Source: Macrotis lagotis (taxonomy: Eukaryota > Chordata > Mammalia > Peramelemorphia > Peramelidae). Taken from it: a stretch of DNA of 64,000 nucleotides. Location: contig NC_133665.1 in NCBI RefSeq assembly GCF_037893015.1, forward strand, positions 19,753,207 to 19,817,206. Reading direction: 5' to 3'. The translations under genes were made by a program, and so were the position numbers. Positions 10,546 to 23,400 of this stretch are shown here, one piece after another. The notes below the pieces were generated by a model. It was not told the DNA's origin and did not search any database. It saw only the letters and a list, made by a program, of their open reading frames with translations. Positions within the stretch are counted from its first letter, which is position 1, and every line of letters begins with the position of its first letter.

Positions 10546-10712
10546 TTAAAAAATCTTTTCCTTTTCCATTTTACCTTTTAGAATCCCATTCTACTCAGCT
10601 AAACCCCTAATCTTTCCTTCTAACTACCCAATTACTAATAATAATCATGGACATATGATTTATGACTGATAGTAAACAATTTGTCCTTATTGAGTCTCTT
10701 GTAATTAGTCTT

Positions 10713-10867
10713 TTGGGGTTTTTTTTTTAGGTTTTTTTTTTGCAAGGCAAATGGGGTTAAGTGGCTTGCCCAAGGCCACACAGCTAGGTAATTATTAAGT
10801 GGATTTGAACCCAGGTACTCCTGACTCCAGGGCCAGTGCTTTATCCACTGCGCCACCTAGCTGCCCC
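10713..10867 (-). mobile_element. WSINE1-like SINE with TSD
   Basis: Reverse copy with a short internal deletion in the 'gtgtctgag' region. The duplication TAATTAGTCTT lies at 10702-10712 and 10869-10879. Confidence 0.9.
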
Positions 10868-10879
10868 ATAATTAGTCTT

Positions 10880-12145
10880 CGATGTTTACCTTATATTTTT
10901 CTTGGATCTCATATGTCAAATTTCCTATTGCGTTCAGGTCTTTATGCAACAGAATATTTAAATTCTGGAAATTCTTTGAATGACCATTTTTTTGTTCAAG
11001 ATTATGTTTAACTTTTCTGGGTATTATATTTTTTAGCTGCAACCCATTTTTTTGCTCTTTGATATGTAGTGTAACTCTAATTGTGGCTCCATCATATTTG
11101 AATTTTTTTCAGTTTTCCTCCTAGGATCCTTTCCTCCTAGGATCATTTTCAGGTAGTGATCAGTGAATTTTTTCTAATTCTACTTTCCCCTCTGTTTCTA
11201 ATCATAGCTTGTGTTTTTTCTTCTTGCTCTGTTCTCCAGATCAGTTGCATTTCGTTTCTTATGAAGTGTTTTACATTTTTAATACCTTAATTTTTTTTGG
11301 TCTCTTTTAACTTCAAACTCTAATTTTCAAGGAGTCATTTTCTTCCTTAAGATTCTGGATCTCCTTTTCCAGTTGGTAAACTTTCTTTTCATAATCTTCT
11401 TCTTTTCCTTGGATTGTTGTTTGTTTGTTTCTTTCAAGTTTTTCCTCAATTTGTTTTACTGTGTTTTTAAAGTCTTTTTTTGAGTTCTTCTGTGAATTAT
11501 TTTTGAGTAGGTAGCCATTTGATGTTACTCTTTGGGGTAAGAGAGGCTTTTTCTGTTTCTGTATGTATCTTCTTCTGAAGACAAACTCGAGTCTTCTCTG
11601 TTCCCATAGTAACTGTCCATGTTTGGGTTCTTTCTGCTTTTCTTGATCATTTTAAAAAAATTTTTTGCAGCTTTTTCTTCTATTCACCTTTAGTCCTGGG
11701 GTGTGGGGGATAGTACCTCTGACCTCAAGAGCTTGGTCCTGCGTGCAACCTCTACACTTCTTTCCCCCTCTAAGCCATGGAGGTGTCCCTCATTACTCCT
11801 TGAGAACCCTCCAGTAACTAGAATCTTCAATTGTCCCCTCTGGTCTGGAACCAAGACCAAGATCTCAGTTCTCCTGGAAGTATCCACAGCCAGAAGCATC
11901 CCTACACCACTTCTTCTGCCACTCACAGTGCAGTCCCAAGATTTTTCTTGGGATCTTCTCCAGTTATCCCAGGAGGATCACTGTTCTGCCCCAATTCTTG
12001 TTTATTTTTGCCACTCTTAGTATACCCTGAGGTGCTTTTTTTGACTTGTTTGTGAAGGAAATTTGGAAAGCTTGGAATTTTTTCACCTGTTCTGTCATCT
12101 TCCCAGAATCCTCTCTGCTTAACTGTTTTTATTTGTGACATAGGA
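10880..12145 (-). mobile_element. Probable L1 5' part / ORF1 region, degraded
   Basis: The plus strand is a pyrimidine-rich complement of coiled-coil-like coding sequence ('tttcctcaatttgttttact', 'cttccttaagattctggatc'), followed by a C-rich stretch as in an L1 leader. No intact frame. The assignment rests on composition and partial similarity to other ORF1 pieces here. Confidence 0.4.
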
Positions 12146-12532
12146 TGGTTCTAAGGAGAAAGTGAATATTAGGAAGAATTTATGGTATTTTATAAGCATC
12201 AATTTTTTAAAAAAATCAATGTTCACTTTTCCACACTGGCCTCTCTGATGAGTTAGAATTCTTACCAAAGAGATAGATTAAATTAGTATCATCACAAATC
12301 ATTCCACTAAGCTACTACTATAGTCTCCTAAAAGAACTCCTAAAATGGGAAACTGATTTGTAGCTACAGAATCTGACTGCTTTGCAGAGCAAATGGAAAA
12401 ATGTAAATAATGCTTATCCCAATGATAAACTTTGCTATTTTTCGGGGGGGAAACAAACAAATATTATTTTGTTCATTGGAAGAACTGGACTGCTCAAGAA
12501 CAGAGAAACATGATTCCTAAATATTGATTTTT

Positions 12533-12910
12533 TTTTTAGGTTTTTGCAAGGCAATGGGGTTAAGTGGCTTGCCCAAGACCACACAGCTAGGTAATTAATT
12601 ATTAAGTGTCTGAGACCGGATTTGAACCCAGGTACTCCTGACTCCAGGGCTGGTGTTTATGTACTCTTTATCATTTTTTTAAAAAATAAGTTTATTTATT
12701 TTTTCAACTACATGTAAAGATAGTTTTCCACAATTTCTTTTTTTGATAAGGTTTTTGAGTTATACTTTTTTTTTGCAAGGCAAATGGGGTTAAGTGGCTT
12801 GTCCAAGGCCACACAGCTAGGTAATTATTAAGAGTCTGAGGCCAGATTGGAACTCAGGTACTCCTGACTCCAGGGCTGGTGCTCTATCCACTGAGCTACC
12901 TAGCTGCCCC
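12533..12910 (-). mobile_element. Three-part SINE / L1 3' / SINE chimera in one TSD
   Basis: 12533-12650 is a reverse SINE lacking its head. About 12665-12755 is a reverse L1 3' tail ('caactacatgtaaagatagt'). 12765-12910 is a second reverse SINE with its head. A single 14-bp duplication AAATATTGATTTTT (12519-12532 and 12911-12924) brackets the whole block. Confidence 0.7.
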
Positions 12911-13094
12911 AAATATTGATTTTTAAAAAGGGAGAAACTCATGATTCATTCCAAGAACCTTGGTATTTTTCCTTCTCTCTTGTTTGTAACAGGGTGAGAT
13001 CAAAATTATAAACAAGAAACATAGTTCATCTAATGTTGAGAGATAACATTCAGGTTACTAAGATTTAATTAATTTCCTATAGATCTTATAGCTT

Positions 13095-13990
13095 TAAATT
13101 AAAAAGGGATCATTTAGTCTGATCCCACATTTTATAGATAAGGAATTGAGACCCAGAGAGGTTAAGTGATTTGCCAGAGGATACACAGAGACTAAGTGGC
13201 AAAAGCAGGATTTGCTATAGGTCTTCCAATGTTCGTTCCAAATTCCATTTTGCCCCTTCTCTCATTTCACTATAAATAATAACAACTAACATTTGTATTA
13301 GGACAGATAGCTGATGCAGTGGGTAAAGGGCAGCCTGGAATCAGGAAGATGTGAGTTCAAAGTGAACCTCAAACATTAACTATATGACCCTAGGCTAGTC
13401 ACTTAATCCTGTGTGCCTTAGTTTCCTCATCTATAAAATGAGCTAGAAGAGGAAATTCTCTACCACTCCAATATCTTTGACAAAAAAAAAAACCCAAAAT
13501 GGGTCACAAAGAATAGAACATGAATGAAAGAAGTGAACATTTGTATAGCACTTTATAGACCACCTTCCTAAAAAAAACCCTGTGAATGTGTTAATAAGTG
13601 TATTATCCTCATTTTATAGATGGGGGGGAAACAGAATCTCAGAGAAATGACTACATAATAACTGACATTTAAGTAGTCCTTTCAAATTTACAAAACATTT
13701 TACATTTTACAAAACATTTCATTTGAACCCTGAAGGATAGAAAACTAAAGGTATTATTTTCATATTTCATAGATGAGACTCAGAGAAAATAGCAGAGTTG
13801 TCCAAGGTCATATAACTAGAAAGTGGCAATGTTGAAATTTGAGTTAAGTTTTTCCTGTCTTTAAGTCTGAGGCTCTATCTACAATTCTACCATCTCTCAA
13901 GTTAAAATAAAAAAAAAAATTTTAAAGGCTTAGTTGAGAGTCAGGATTTAAACCTACATCTGCCTCTAAGACCAGTGCTCCTTCCATCAC
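13095..13990. repeat. Cluster of old CORE-SINE (MIR/Ther/Mon-like) copies
   Basis: 13095-13260 and 13535-13990 are reverse ('gataaggaattgagacccag', 'catttgtatagcactttata'). 13300-13530 is forward ('cctaggctagtcacttaatc', 'gccttagtttcctcatctat'). Confidence 0.65.
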
Positions 13991-16073
13991 ACTATATTGG
14001 TTTTTTCCTAAATGTTGAACCTTTCTTTGCAACCAATGTAAATGCTTTATTAGCTCTTTATGTACTTAAGCTTTTAAGTTTCCTGTACTTCTTTCAATAT
14101 GTCTGCATCCATATCACTGGTCCCCCATTACAAGTGCAGAAGAAAAAAAAACTCATCTGTCCAATTAATTTTGTATAACCTAAAAGGCAAAGAGGCAGAA
14201 TGGATTTCATATTGGTTTATCTTCACACCCCTCACTCTCCCAGCTCTACATATTCCTGCCCAAACCCTCTGTAAATATTTAACTGGCCCTGATGATATAA
14301 TAAAGAACTAATGGAATAATTTTCACCAAAGTGAAAACCCACAATGAAGACAACTTTCCACAAACCACAAACTGGAAGAAACAAGAACTGAGCTGTCATT
14401 GCCAGAAGTCCATTCTAATCCAACTTCCTCAAGCAAATACTGAGATCAATCCCAAAGAATTCTCTGCTTTCCAAAAAAGGAGAGGGAGAAATCAACTTTA
14501 CTTGGTGAAGTGAATTGCTTTCCATTTCTTTAATATACTGCATAGTTATGATGTGCTAATTCCACTTCAGTCAAAAAAGACCAGAGAAGAATCAAAAGTT
14601 GAAAAATTTTAGAGATGAATAATGCTTCAGTATGGATGGGGACTAGACTTGAGATTTTTTTGAAGTAGAGAACCCCTAGATGAGGCCCTCCCTCTACTGG
14701 CACAGGTTGGCACCTTCTTTGTAAGTCATAATCTTAGAGAGTTGCTAGAACCCTGAAAGGTTTGTTTAATGACTTGCCCAGGTCAAATAGCCAATATGAG
14801 CCAAAGAAGGTCTTAAACCCAGATCATCTTAGATTCAAGGACACATTGCCTCACAGTGTTTTAGTGACATACATGTAGTTTACTTATGAAGAACTCTCGC
14901 TTCAAAATATCACTTTCATTATCCATTCAACTTTTGAGTTTTTCTGGAAGGTGCTTCATTCCTAGCCTCATGTCACCTCATCTTCTAGACCAAGAGGAGA
15001 AGCAGTTGTATGCTTTGTTCTTTTTCATTCTCACTTCCAAAGCTCTATTTCTCCCAAAATCAGTTAACAATTTAATCTTCCTTCAAAGGCTATTCCTCTA
15101 TTCATCTATATCAATCTTATCAAAGCCTCTTGTCTGTAATCTATAAATTTCTAAATCATTCTTCTTACATTCTCAAGAAGTTCAAAACCTGCCCATATAT
15201 TTAAGGTCTTCAAACTTTATATTGATGTGCCCTTCAGTTTCCATGATTTGCATATGACACATGCAGATGCCATCACCCATAATTGTTCATCCTCTATGAT
15301 CCAGAACTCTGATCTTCCTCCAACAGAAGACAACTTCCTATCCTCATCTGCTCTCTACTTCATTCCTCCTATTCCTATTCGCCCATTCCTCCTAATTCCT
15401 ACTACAATCTCTACCCATCATTGTTCTTCCAATCACTTATGCTGTCTTAATTTTCTTCTCTTTATAATTTTGATTCCACTCTACTCTGTTTGCTACATTT
15501 GAAGGTTTATTTGTCCCTCATACAATTCCCAAATCATGCTTTGCCAATCCTATCCCTCTATTAGTCACCCATCCACTTCTGATCATGTGCTACTGAATAC
15601 CACTAGATGAAGTGATACATCATTCATTGATTAGGCCCTCTACAAATTTGTGTTAACTAATCTCTACAAGGCCTTCACTGCTAAATGATAATATTTTTTT
15701 ATTCTCAGATTGATTTTATCACACTCTTTAAGTAGTTATTAACAACACTGGCTTCTCTCCTCTAGTCCCCTATATTATCCCTACCTTTAAAGCAGAGGTT
15801 CTACCTTCTACACATTACTGAAATAGTTGGGATCATTCAGTATTATTTGCATCCTCTCTCCTACCTCACAACTAAGGACCATCTCTAAACTGTCCCCTAT
15901 TATCTTCTTTCCTCCAATCTCCAATGAAGAGGCTGCCCTTGCCTTTTTTTCAAGATCAACTATTCTACTTGGATCACTGTTCTCTCCCCTCCACCCACTA
16001 TCTTTTCTAGGATCTTGTCCCTTAAATCAGAGATATTAAATAGAGCAACATAAAATGTAATTGAGAAATTTTT

Positions 16074-16222
16074 TTTTTAGGTTTTTGCAAGGCAAATGGG
16101 GTTAAGTGGCTTGCCCAAGGCCACACAGCTAGGTAATTATTAAGTGTCTGAGACCAGGTTTGAACCCAGGTACTCCTGACTCCAAGGCCAGTGCTTTATC
16201 CACTATGCCACCTAGCCACCCC
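16074..16222 (-). mobile_element. WSINE1-like SINE with TSD
   Basis: Reverse copy with the duplication GAGAAATTTTT at 16063-16073 and 16223-16233. Confidence 0.9.
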
Positions 16223-16279
16223 GAGAAATTTTTAAAGAAATAAATAACATACAATAAAACATAGATAACATTACATTTT

Positions 16280-16418
16280 TTTTTCAAGGCAATGGAGTTA
16301 AGTGGCTTGCCCAAGGCCACACAGCTAGGTAATTATTAAGTGTCTGAGGTCGGATTTGAACCCAGGTACTCCTGACTCCAAGGCCGTTGCTCTATTCACT
16401 GCACCACCTAGCTGCCCC
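16280..16418 (-). mobile_element. WSINE1-like SINE with TSD
   Basis: Reverse copy with the 15-bp duplication ATAACATTACATTTT at 16265-16279 and 16420-16434. Confidence 0.9.
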
Positions 16419-18784
16419 TATAACATTACATTTTAAAATGAAATCAATATGCAATTAATGGCCCTCATTTCTATTTGAGTTTGACACCATTAACTTAGAT
16501 CATTCCTGTGTCTCTCTCATCTTCAGTCTTTCATTATCTACAAGCTCATCCATCATTATCTACAAACATCCACGTCTCCCTATTCTTTAAAGAAAAAAAA
16601 GTTTCACCTCACCCTTCCATCCCCCCAAGCAATCATCCTTTATCTCTTCATTTCATAACCACATCAGCAGATAACATTATCAATACTCATTGCCCCTAGC
16701 TCTTCAACTTCCACTTACTCCTCAATTATTCTAAACTGACTTCCCATCCTCTTTAGTCACTGAAACTGTAGTCTCCAAGGTATTATCTTCTAATCACTAA
16801 TGCATAAGATCTTTTCTCAATCTGTCTCCTATTGGATTTCTCTACAGATTCTTATTTTGACAACTACCCCCCCCAAAAAAAGTCTTTCTTCCCTTAACTT
16901 CAGAGTCAGGGACAGATTCCCTGGTGAACTCCTGTGGGGAAAGGGAGTATGCTCTCTCTCCATGGTAGTCACCATCCTCATCCTTGCCCTTGCCTTATTA
17001 CTGCACCTGGATTCAGAGTGTTCTAAAAGTATAAGGCATAACTACCCCCCCATCTCAAGCTTTCACACATTTCCTACTAGACTTCTAAAGGTATGAAGTT
17101 TCAAGAGCCAACTGGGCTCCCTCCCATCTGCATCCATGTGTAGCACCCCATTTCCCACTAATTAAAAAATAGATGGAATTTATCCCAGGTGAAGTTTCAG
17201 CTCAAACTGAATTCACTCCAAGTACAGTTTCAGTTCATTAAGGCCAGCACATTATCATTTGTGACATCACTTTCCTAGTTCTTTTAAATATTGATAACAT
17301 CTCCTTTGGTAGATTATTATCCACCAACCTATACCTTAGGTGTGGGTATTCCCAAGGTTTGTCCTGAACTCTCTTGCTACTCAGCTCAGTGATCATCTCT
17401 GTGAAGCTGATTCCCCATCCTATATATCTAGTTCTAAAATCATTTTAGTCTTTCATTACTGCCTGTCAGACAGATGTCTGAGTTACCAAAAAATGGGAAT
17501 TCATTATCTTCTCTCTTAAATCTACTTTTCCTCCAGGCTTCCTTGTTTCTCTTGAGTCACCACTGATTATGTCTTGTCAATTTGACCTTCACATCTTTCA
17601 CATTTAGCCCTTTCTCTCTACTCAAAAGACCTTTTACACTAGTTTGGGCCTTCTGGATTATTGCAATAGTTTCCTAATTGGGCTTTATCTCCAGTCTTTC
17701 CTCTCTCTTTAAATCACCTTTCACCTAGCTGTTAAAATAGTCCTCCAAAGGCATAGGTCTGATAATGTAACCTACCTACTCAAAAATTTTCAGGGGCTCC
17801 CTATACCTCTAAAATAAAGAAAAAAATTCTTCAACATGCTATTTTGAGACCTTTGTAATCTGGCTCCAATGTCCCTTCCCAGATTAATTTCACCTTAGTC
17901 TCTACTCCATACCCTCTAGGTTCCAGTCAATCTTGCACAACAAGCTACTACCTAAACTCAACATTTGTTTTTTCTCATCTCCATACCTTCTCACAGATTC
18001 TCCCATCAAGCCTGGAGAAGCCTCTATGTCACTGCCTCTTAATGGTCTTGAAGCTATCTTTCAGATTTGACTCAGGTATTATCTCCTACAAGAAGCCTTT
18101 CCAATTTTTTGTTTTCTCATTTTGTTTTCTCATTTCTCCAATTACCCTGCATTTACTCACCCATTGTATCCCTTGGGTAGAATGTAAACTCCTGGACAAC
18201 AGAAATAAAATTTATTTCTGTCTTTATATGCCCAGGCATAGCACAGCTTTTGCGCAATAGGAATTTGACAAATCTTTCTTAACTGAACTAATTCCAAACC
18301 TCCTCTTCACAGAAAATGATACAGGGGTGCTATGAGGTTCAAATTAGATAATGGATAGAAAGCACTGTAACTCTTAAAATGAGATTTAATATAATCATTA
18401 TTATAATATTATTATTATTATCATTATTATCCATCAGTCTAGTGATGACATCACTCCCTGAGGTTTCTACTGCCCTCCTGTGGAGCTAAAGCACTATTTG
18501 CAGAACAACAGGAGGATATGCTGGTAAAAGTTTAACTGGGCTAATCAGAAAAAAAGAAATATACAGACATTTTAAGTTCATTTGCATTCTTCATATATTC
18601 TTAAATCTACACCATCAACAAAACAATAAATCAAGCCCTGATCTGAAATGATGCTTGATATCTGGGATGCAAATACTCACATTGAAAAAATTAACAATGG
18701 GTCCTCTCAAGTCAGAACTGACTCCAGCCACGCTCCTTCTCAAGAAGGCTCTTCAAGTGCTCAACTTGTACATTGTAAGAAACA

Positions 18785-18962
18785 ATGAAATAGAAATAAG
18801 GGAGTCAGAGGACCTTGGTTCATATTCTGCCTTTTCTATGTATTTTACCTTCATAACTTTTGGCAAGTCACTAACTTCCAAGGCCCTCAGATTCCTCAAC
18901 TATGAAATGAAAGTTGTGGAGTGGATGGCCTTGCAGATCCCTTTGGGTTGCAGATCTCTAAA
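18785..18962 (+). repeat. MIR/Ther-class SINE
   Basis: Forward order: 'gtcagaggaccttggttcat', 'ttggcaagtcactaacttcc', 'cagattcctcaactatgaaa', then 'gatccctttgggttgc'. Confidence 0.7.
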
Positions 18963-19009
18963 TCATTCTCTAGCAGGAATTTTTAACCCATCATCAGTAA
19001 ACTTATTTT

Positions 19010-19151
19010 TTTTTTGGCAAGGCAATGGGGTTAAGTGACTTGCCCAAGGTCATACAGCTAAGTAATTATTAAGTGTCTGAGGTCAAATTTGAACTCAGGT
19101 CCTCCTGACTCCAGAGCTGGTGCTTTATCTACTGTGCTACCTAGCTGCCCC
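19010..19151 (-). mobile_element. WSINE1-like SINE with short TSD
   Basis: Reverse copy; TAAACTT occurs at 18998-19004 and just after 19151. It is the last young SINE before the 8.4 kb SINE-free interval. Confidence 0.85.
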
Positions 19152-19665
19152 TAAACTTGCTTTTAATATACTTTTAAATATGTGCTTATATATGTATATA
19201 CATATATACACAAATACATATATGTACATATGCATATTTATTTGATACTATACTTAAATATATTAATTCCTTTGGAATTTTATGTTATTTCTTTTTCTGA
19301 ATTTAAAATATTATTCTGAGAAGGGGTCCATTTCCCAAAGGGTCCATGATGACAAAGAACACAAGAACACCTCTTCTAAAGAAAGGTAAGCACACAAATT
19401 GAAAAAGTCCTGGCAGATGTATGAACAAAGACCTAGACAGGTTAGATATTGCAAAATATTGCCTGCAGTTTAGATTTCCAAATTTGGGAGTAATGAATGA
19501 GTTATATGCAAACAAAATTGGTGCAGGCAAAGATGAACCCTGAGAGAGGACAACCTCAGTTGTACTTGAAGCTATAGGAAAGTTTGAAGTATTAGCCTTT
19601 GAGATAACTGAAATAAAATTAAACATGTCTTGTTGCTCTATATCTAAGTCCTTGAACTTGATAGC

Positions 19666-19822
19666 AAGGAAGGAAGGAAGGAAGGAAGGAAGGAAGGAAG
19701 GAAGGAAGGAAGGAAGGGAGGGAGGGAGGGAGGAAGGGAGGGAGGAAGGGAAGGAAGGAGAAAAGAAGGGAGGGAGGGAGGAAAAGAAAGAGAAAGAAAG
19801 AAATGAAGAAAGGAAGGAAAGA
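19666..19822. repeat. (GGAA)n/(GGGA)n purine microsatellite
   Basis: About 155 bp of purine on the plus strand: (AAGG)n grading into GGGA and GAAA units. Both strands are open through it (Lys/Gly/Arg/Glu-rich and Pro/Ser/Leu/Phe-rich), which is only the repeat. Confidence 0.95.
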
Positions 19823-20169
19823 ATGTTCTTTCCCTTAGGAGAAAGATCAAAGCTCCATTGCTGATGAGCCAGTACTTGAAAAGAATACTGCCTTCAACAC
19901 CCAAACAACCTTAGCTGCCCAAATGGTGACTGAGCTCCTTCTGACCAGAAACAGAACCCTGGTTCATTTTATCTCCTAGAGACTTCACCACCTATCTCTT
20001 TACAGTCTTAGCAAACCCTCCCTCCACTACATCTAAGGACTTGTACTATCTCAGATCTTCTATGCAGGATGATATGAAGGCTAGATCAAAACTCTTTTAC
20101 AAAGAACTGCTAAGTGAATGATTGAATTACATCAATCTATCACGTTCAAATGAACTGTATCTGAGAGCC

Positions 20170-20445
20170 CTTGAATGTAAGTTAGCAGGTGAAATGCCAA
20201 GAGTGGTGGATTTGCAATCAGGAGACCTGCCTTTGAATCCTATCTTGGACTCTTAACAGCTGTAGGACTCAGTAAAGTACTTAGCCCTTCCTGAGTCATG
20301 GCTTCTTCATCTGTAAAATGGGAATAAAAATACTTGCAGTACTCGCCTCACAGGATTGTTTTGAGATTCAACATAAAGTGCTATTTATGTAAAGCACTAT
20401 GAAAACCTTAAGGACTGCATTAAGTTTTACCTATTATTTCCCTCT
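20170..20445 (+). repeat. MIR-class SINE
   Basis: Forward: 'caatcaggagacctgccttt', 'ttcttcatctgtaaaatggg', 'cctcacaggattgttttgag', 'taaagcactatgaaaacctt'. Confidence 0.75.
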
Positions 20446-20459
20446 GCTAGAATATAAAC

Positions 20460-23400
20460 TCCTTGAGGGCAAGAACAGATTTTTGGGTTAATTTTTTTTG
20501 GAGGGGGTGCTTTTGGGGTTTTGTATTCCTAGAGTTTAACACAGTGCCTTCTATATAGCAGATAATAAATATTTGTTGAATTTAATTAAAATCCATAGAC
20601 CATGAAAACTTTAAACTCAAATAAACAGGTGGCTTTCCTCAAGGGTTGATCCTGTTATCCTGGCCAATTACTTATTTATGAGTTCTTTATCTCCATCATT
20701 AGTTTTTTAAAAATTGCTCATTAGTCTGTGTAACAAGTGCTTAAAGCACACCAACAGAGAATGTCCAAGAGTTTGGGATTTGGGATTTTAAGGAAATTGG
20801 TTTTGAATGAACTTTATTTTCCAGTAGAGACTTTTGGTAAAAATCTTATTCTCTGAGCATTAACAAAGAAACAAGTAAAAACAAACCTAAGGCTTTGAGT
20901 CCTTTCCCTGATAATTTTAGTATTCTCTGAGCCATATTTGAACATTTTAGGTAGAATATTTTCTGTACAGGCTCACACAAATCAAAGGGACTTTTGAAAT
21001 CCCCTAATCCAGTCCCTTCATTTTGATTATGAGGAAAACAAGACCCAGCCATATGAAGAGACATATTTTTCTCCAAAATGACACCCATTAACTAGGGATG
21101 TCAATAGTTATCTGGAATTGGAGCTAAGAGTCTCTGAATATGAACCACCTCTGAAATCATAAGAAGTCAACAGTGAATGAGTTGGAAATATCAGCTCTGA
21201 ATTCCTCAATTCTCCCATTTAAAGGTAGAATCTGGAGAAAGACCCAAAGGAAAGGCAGTAATAATATTCATTAACTATGAGTGGTCTCAAAGGGCCACAA
21301 ACATGAAATTTAATTATCTATTATTAATAATTTAATTATATTTTCATTTAATAGCTATAATTATTAATTTAATTATTTGGATAGCATATGATTTTTATGA
21401 GGTTGGGTATATCTACTTCCAGAGACTAAGCTGACAAAATTCTTTACATGTACATCTCCAAGCAGAGTTTCCTGTAGTGGCAGAACCCAACTAATAGTTC
21501 CCTTCAGCAATCTCAGAAAAGATCAAATGGAACAAGTAGTGTATATCTAAGAATCCTGACCCCTGGAAAGAAGAGAGAAGAGAGTGTGCTCCAGTGGTCC
21601 TTCCTTATTTTTAGTTCCTCAAGATCCTAGATAAGATTTTTATCTCTTTTGAAGAAGAGAGAGTAGGTTGCCAGGGTAAATTCCAGCTTTCACAAAAAAG
21701 AGAAAAGAGATAAGGGAGAGTTTTACTTTGCAAAAAGGAATTATGGGTTTCCTCAAATCATTTTCTCCCAACAAGCAGGTTTCCTGCCCTCTCAAACCTT
21801 ATCTGAGTATTTAAATGACCTAAAATGGAAATTATTCTCATCAGTGAAATCTATTTCTTTTTTCAAATGAATTTTATTAGTTACCAGGAGGTGTAGAGAT
21901 CTACTTGTATACAAAGACACTTGGAATTTTCTGGCTATCTTCTTTTATCTTCCAGATTAGGCATGGCACTTAAAAAAAATAAAAGAATTCCAAAGAGATA
22001 GAAAGCCATCTGCCTGGGATGCCAGTCTGCCTATAGGGAGAAAGATGGACACAATGACCTTTTGAAATCCCAAGCATGGGATTCTATATCTATCTATTTG
22101 CTGTGTTTTTAGTCTGGACTCTAAGGGGAAGATTTCCCTAAAATGTCAGTCTATTTGTGTTAAAGAGCAAATCCTCGAGTAACCCACTATCAATCTTAGA
22201 ATCCAGGGAAATCTGTACCTCAGAATCAACACTGCCTTGAAACTAATCATAGAAATACCAGATAAATGACATCCTACTGGTTTTTATCTTTCAGAATTAA
22301 TGAACAACTCTTGAATTTTCAAAAATCATTTCTCCTGTTTCCATATGAAAATTCTTGTGTGGCCTTCTTGAAAGTTTATCTTTCCTCAAAGTACTGATCA
22401 AGATTATTAAATGATTTTTTTCAGTAAGGATAAGGGAAGAAAAGGAGAGATACAATTGTGTGCCAATAAATCTGATTTCCTATCCTCTTCTAATGGAGTG
22501 AAGTTTCTGAATAATCCCAGTAAAACTTGAAATGTGAAGTTTCTATGCTATATCACTTGATATAGTTTCTAGCTCAGAACACACTAATATTTCATTAAAT
22601 TTGACAAAAAGATAAATTCAAGGAAAAGCCTTGAAACAATATATTTCCTTGAATCAGTTTCCCTGTCTGTAAAATAGAAGTTAAAGTGGGTGATCTCCAA
22701 GTTCTCTTTTGGTTCTGAAATTCTAAGGGTTTTGTACATTTAAAATACAGACTTTATATATAAAGTCAAGGACACCTGTTGAGGCTTTATAACCTATGGA
22801 GAGTGGAACCATTTTGACACACCCTCACACAAATAAGTTTGGTCTTTTTAAATAATGGGACTAAAAGTACTCTTTCCTCCAGAATTGTGATTAAAATTAG
22901 TTAAACAGCATTATTTCCCAACAATCTCTTCATCTCATAAAGGAACAGGGTATGGAAAGATAAATTCTTTGATTCATAACTAGCAAGTATGAATAATTTG
23001 AAAAGGACTCTGGGTGTTCAACATATGAACGCTACCATAAAAGGATATGTTCTCCTCAATACTAGCTGTTCCACAGAAATGTAATGATAACAAATTCAAA
23101 ACAAATACCTTGTAGGGAATAACACGCCTATTTCCAAGTGATAATAAAAAAAACACAGGGCTTTACATGGAAAAAAATTACGACATTTGCATGTAGGAAA
23201 GAAAACTAAGAAATCTCTGACAGCTAGTATTTCAGACTGTCATTTATTCACTCACTCATCCATTCAACAAATATTTATTGAGAACCTATGTGCAAGGAAT
23301 TATGCTAATAATACTTGCATGCTGCAAGTATTCATTAGATGAGTTCTCTGAGCCATGATAACTAAAAAAACTACCTACAAATTGTAACATAGCAGTTCTT

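Larger units (their letters stand above)
14880..18290 (+). mobile_element. Long L2-type LINE-derived tract
   Basis: It is pyrimidine-rich, with phrases typical of the L2 ORF2 end and 3'UTR: 'attattgcaatagtttccta', 'gtcctccaaaggcataggtc', 'caggggctccctatacctct', 'acaagaagcctttcc', 'atgtaaactcctggacaaca', ending in an 'aggaatttgacaaat' tail. Short frames here are remnants, not genes. Two young SINEs interrupt it. The left part (14880-16060) is less certain. Confidence 0.5.

Noticed and set aside
19625-19904. Overlapping plus and minus frames rich in Lys/Glu/Gly or Pro/Ser
   Set aside because: Both are translations of the GGAA/GGGA microsatellite.
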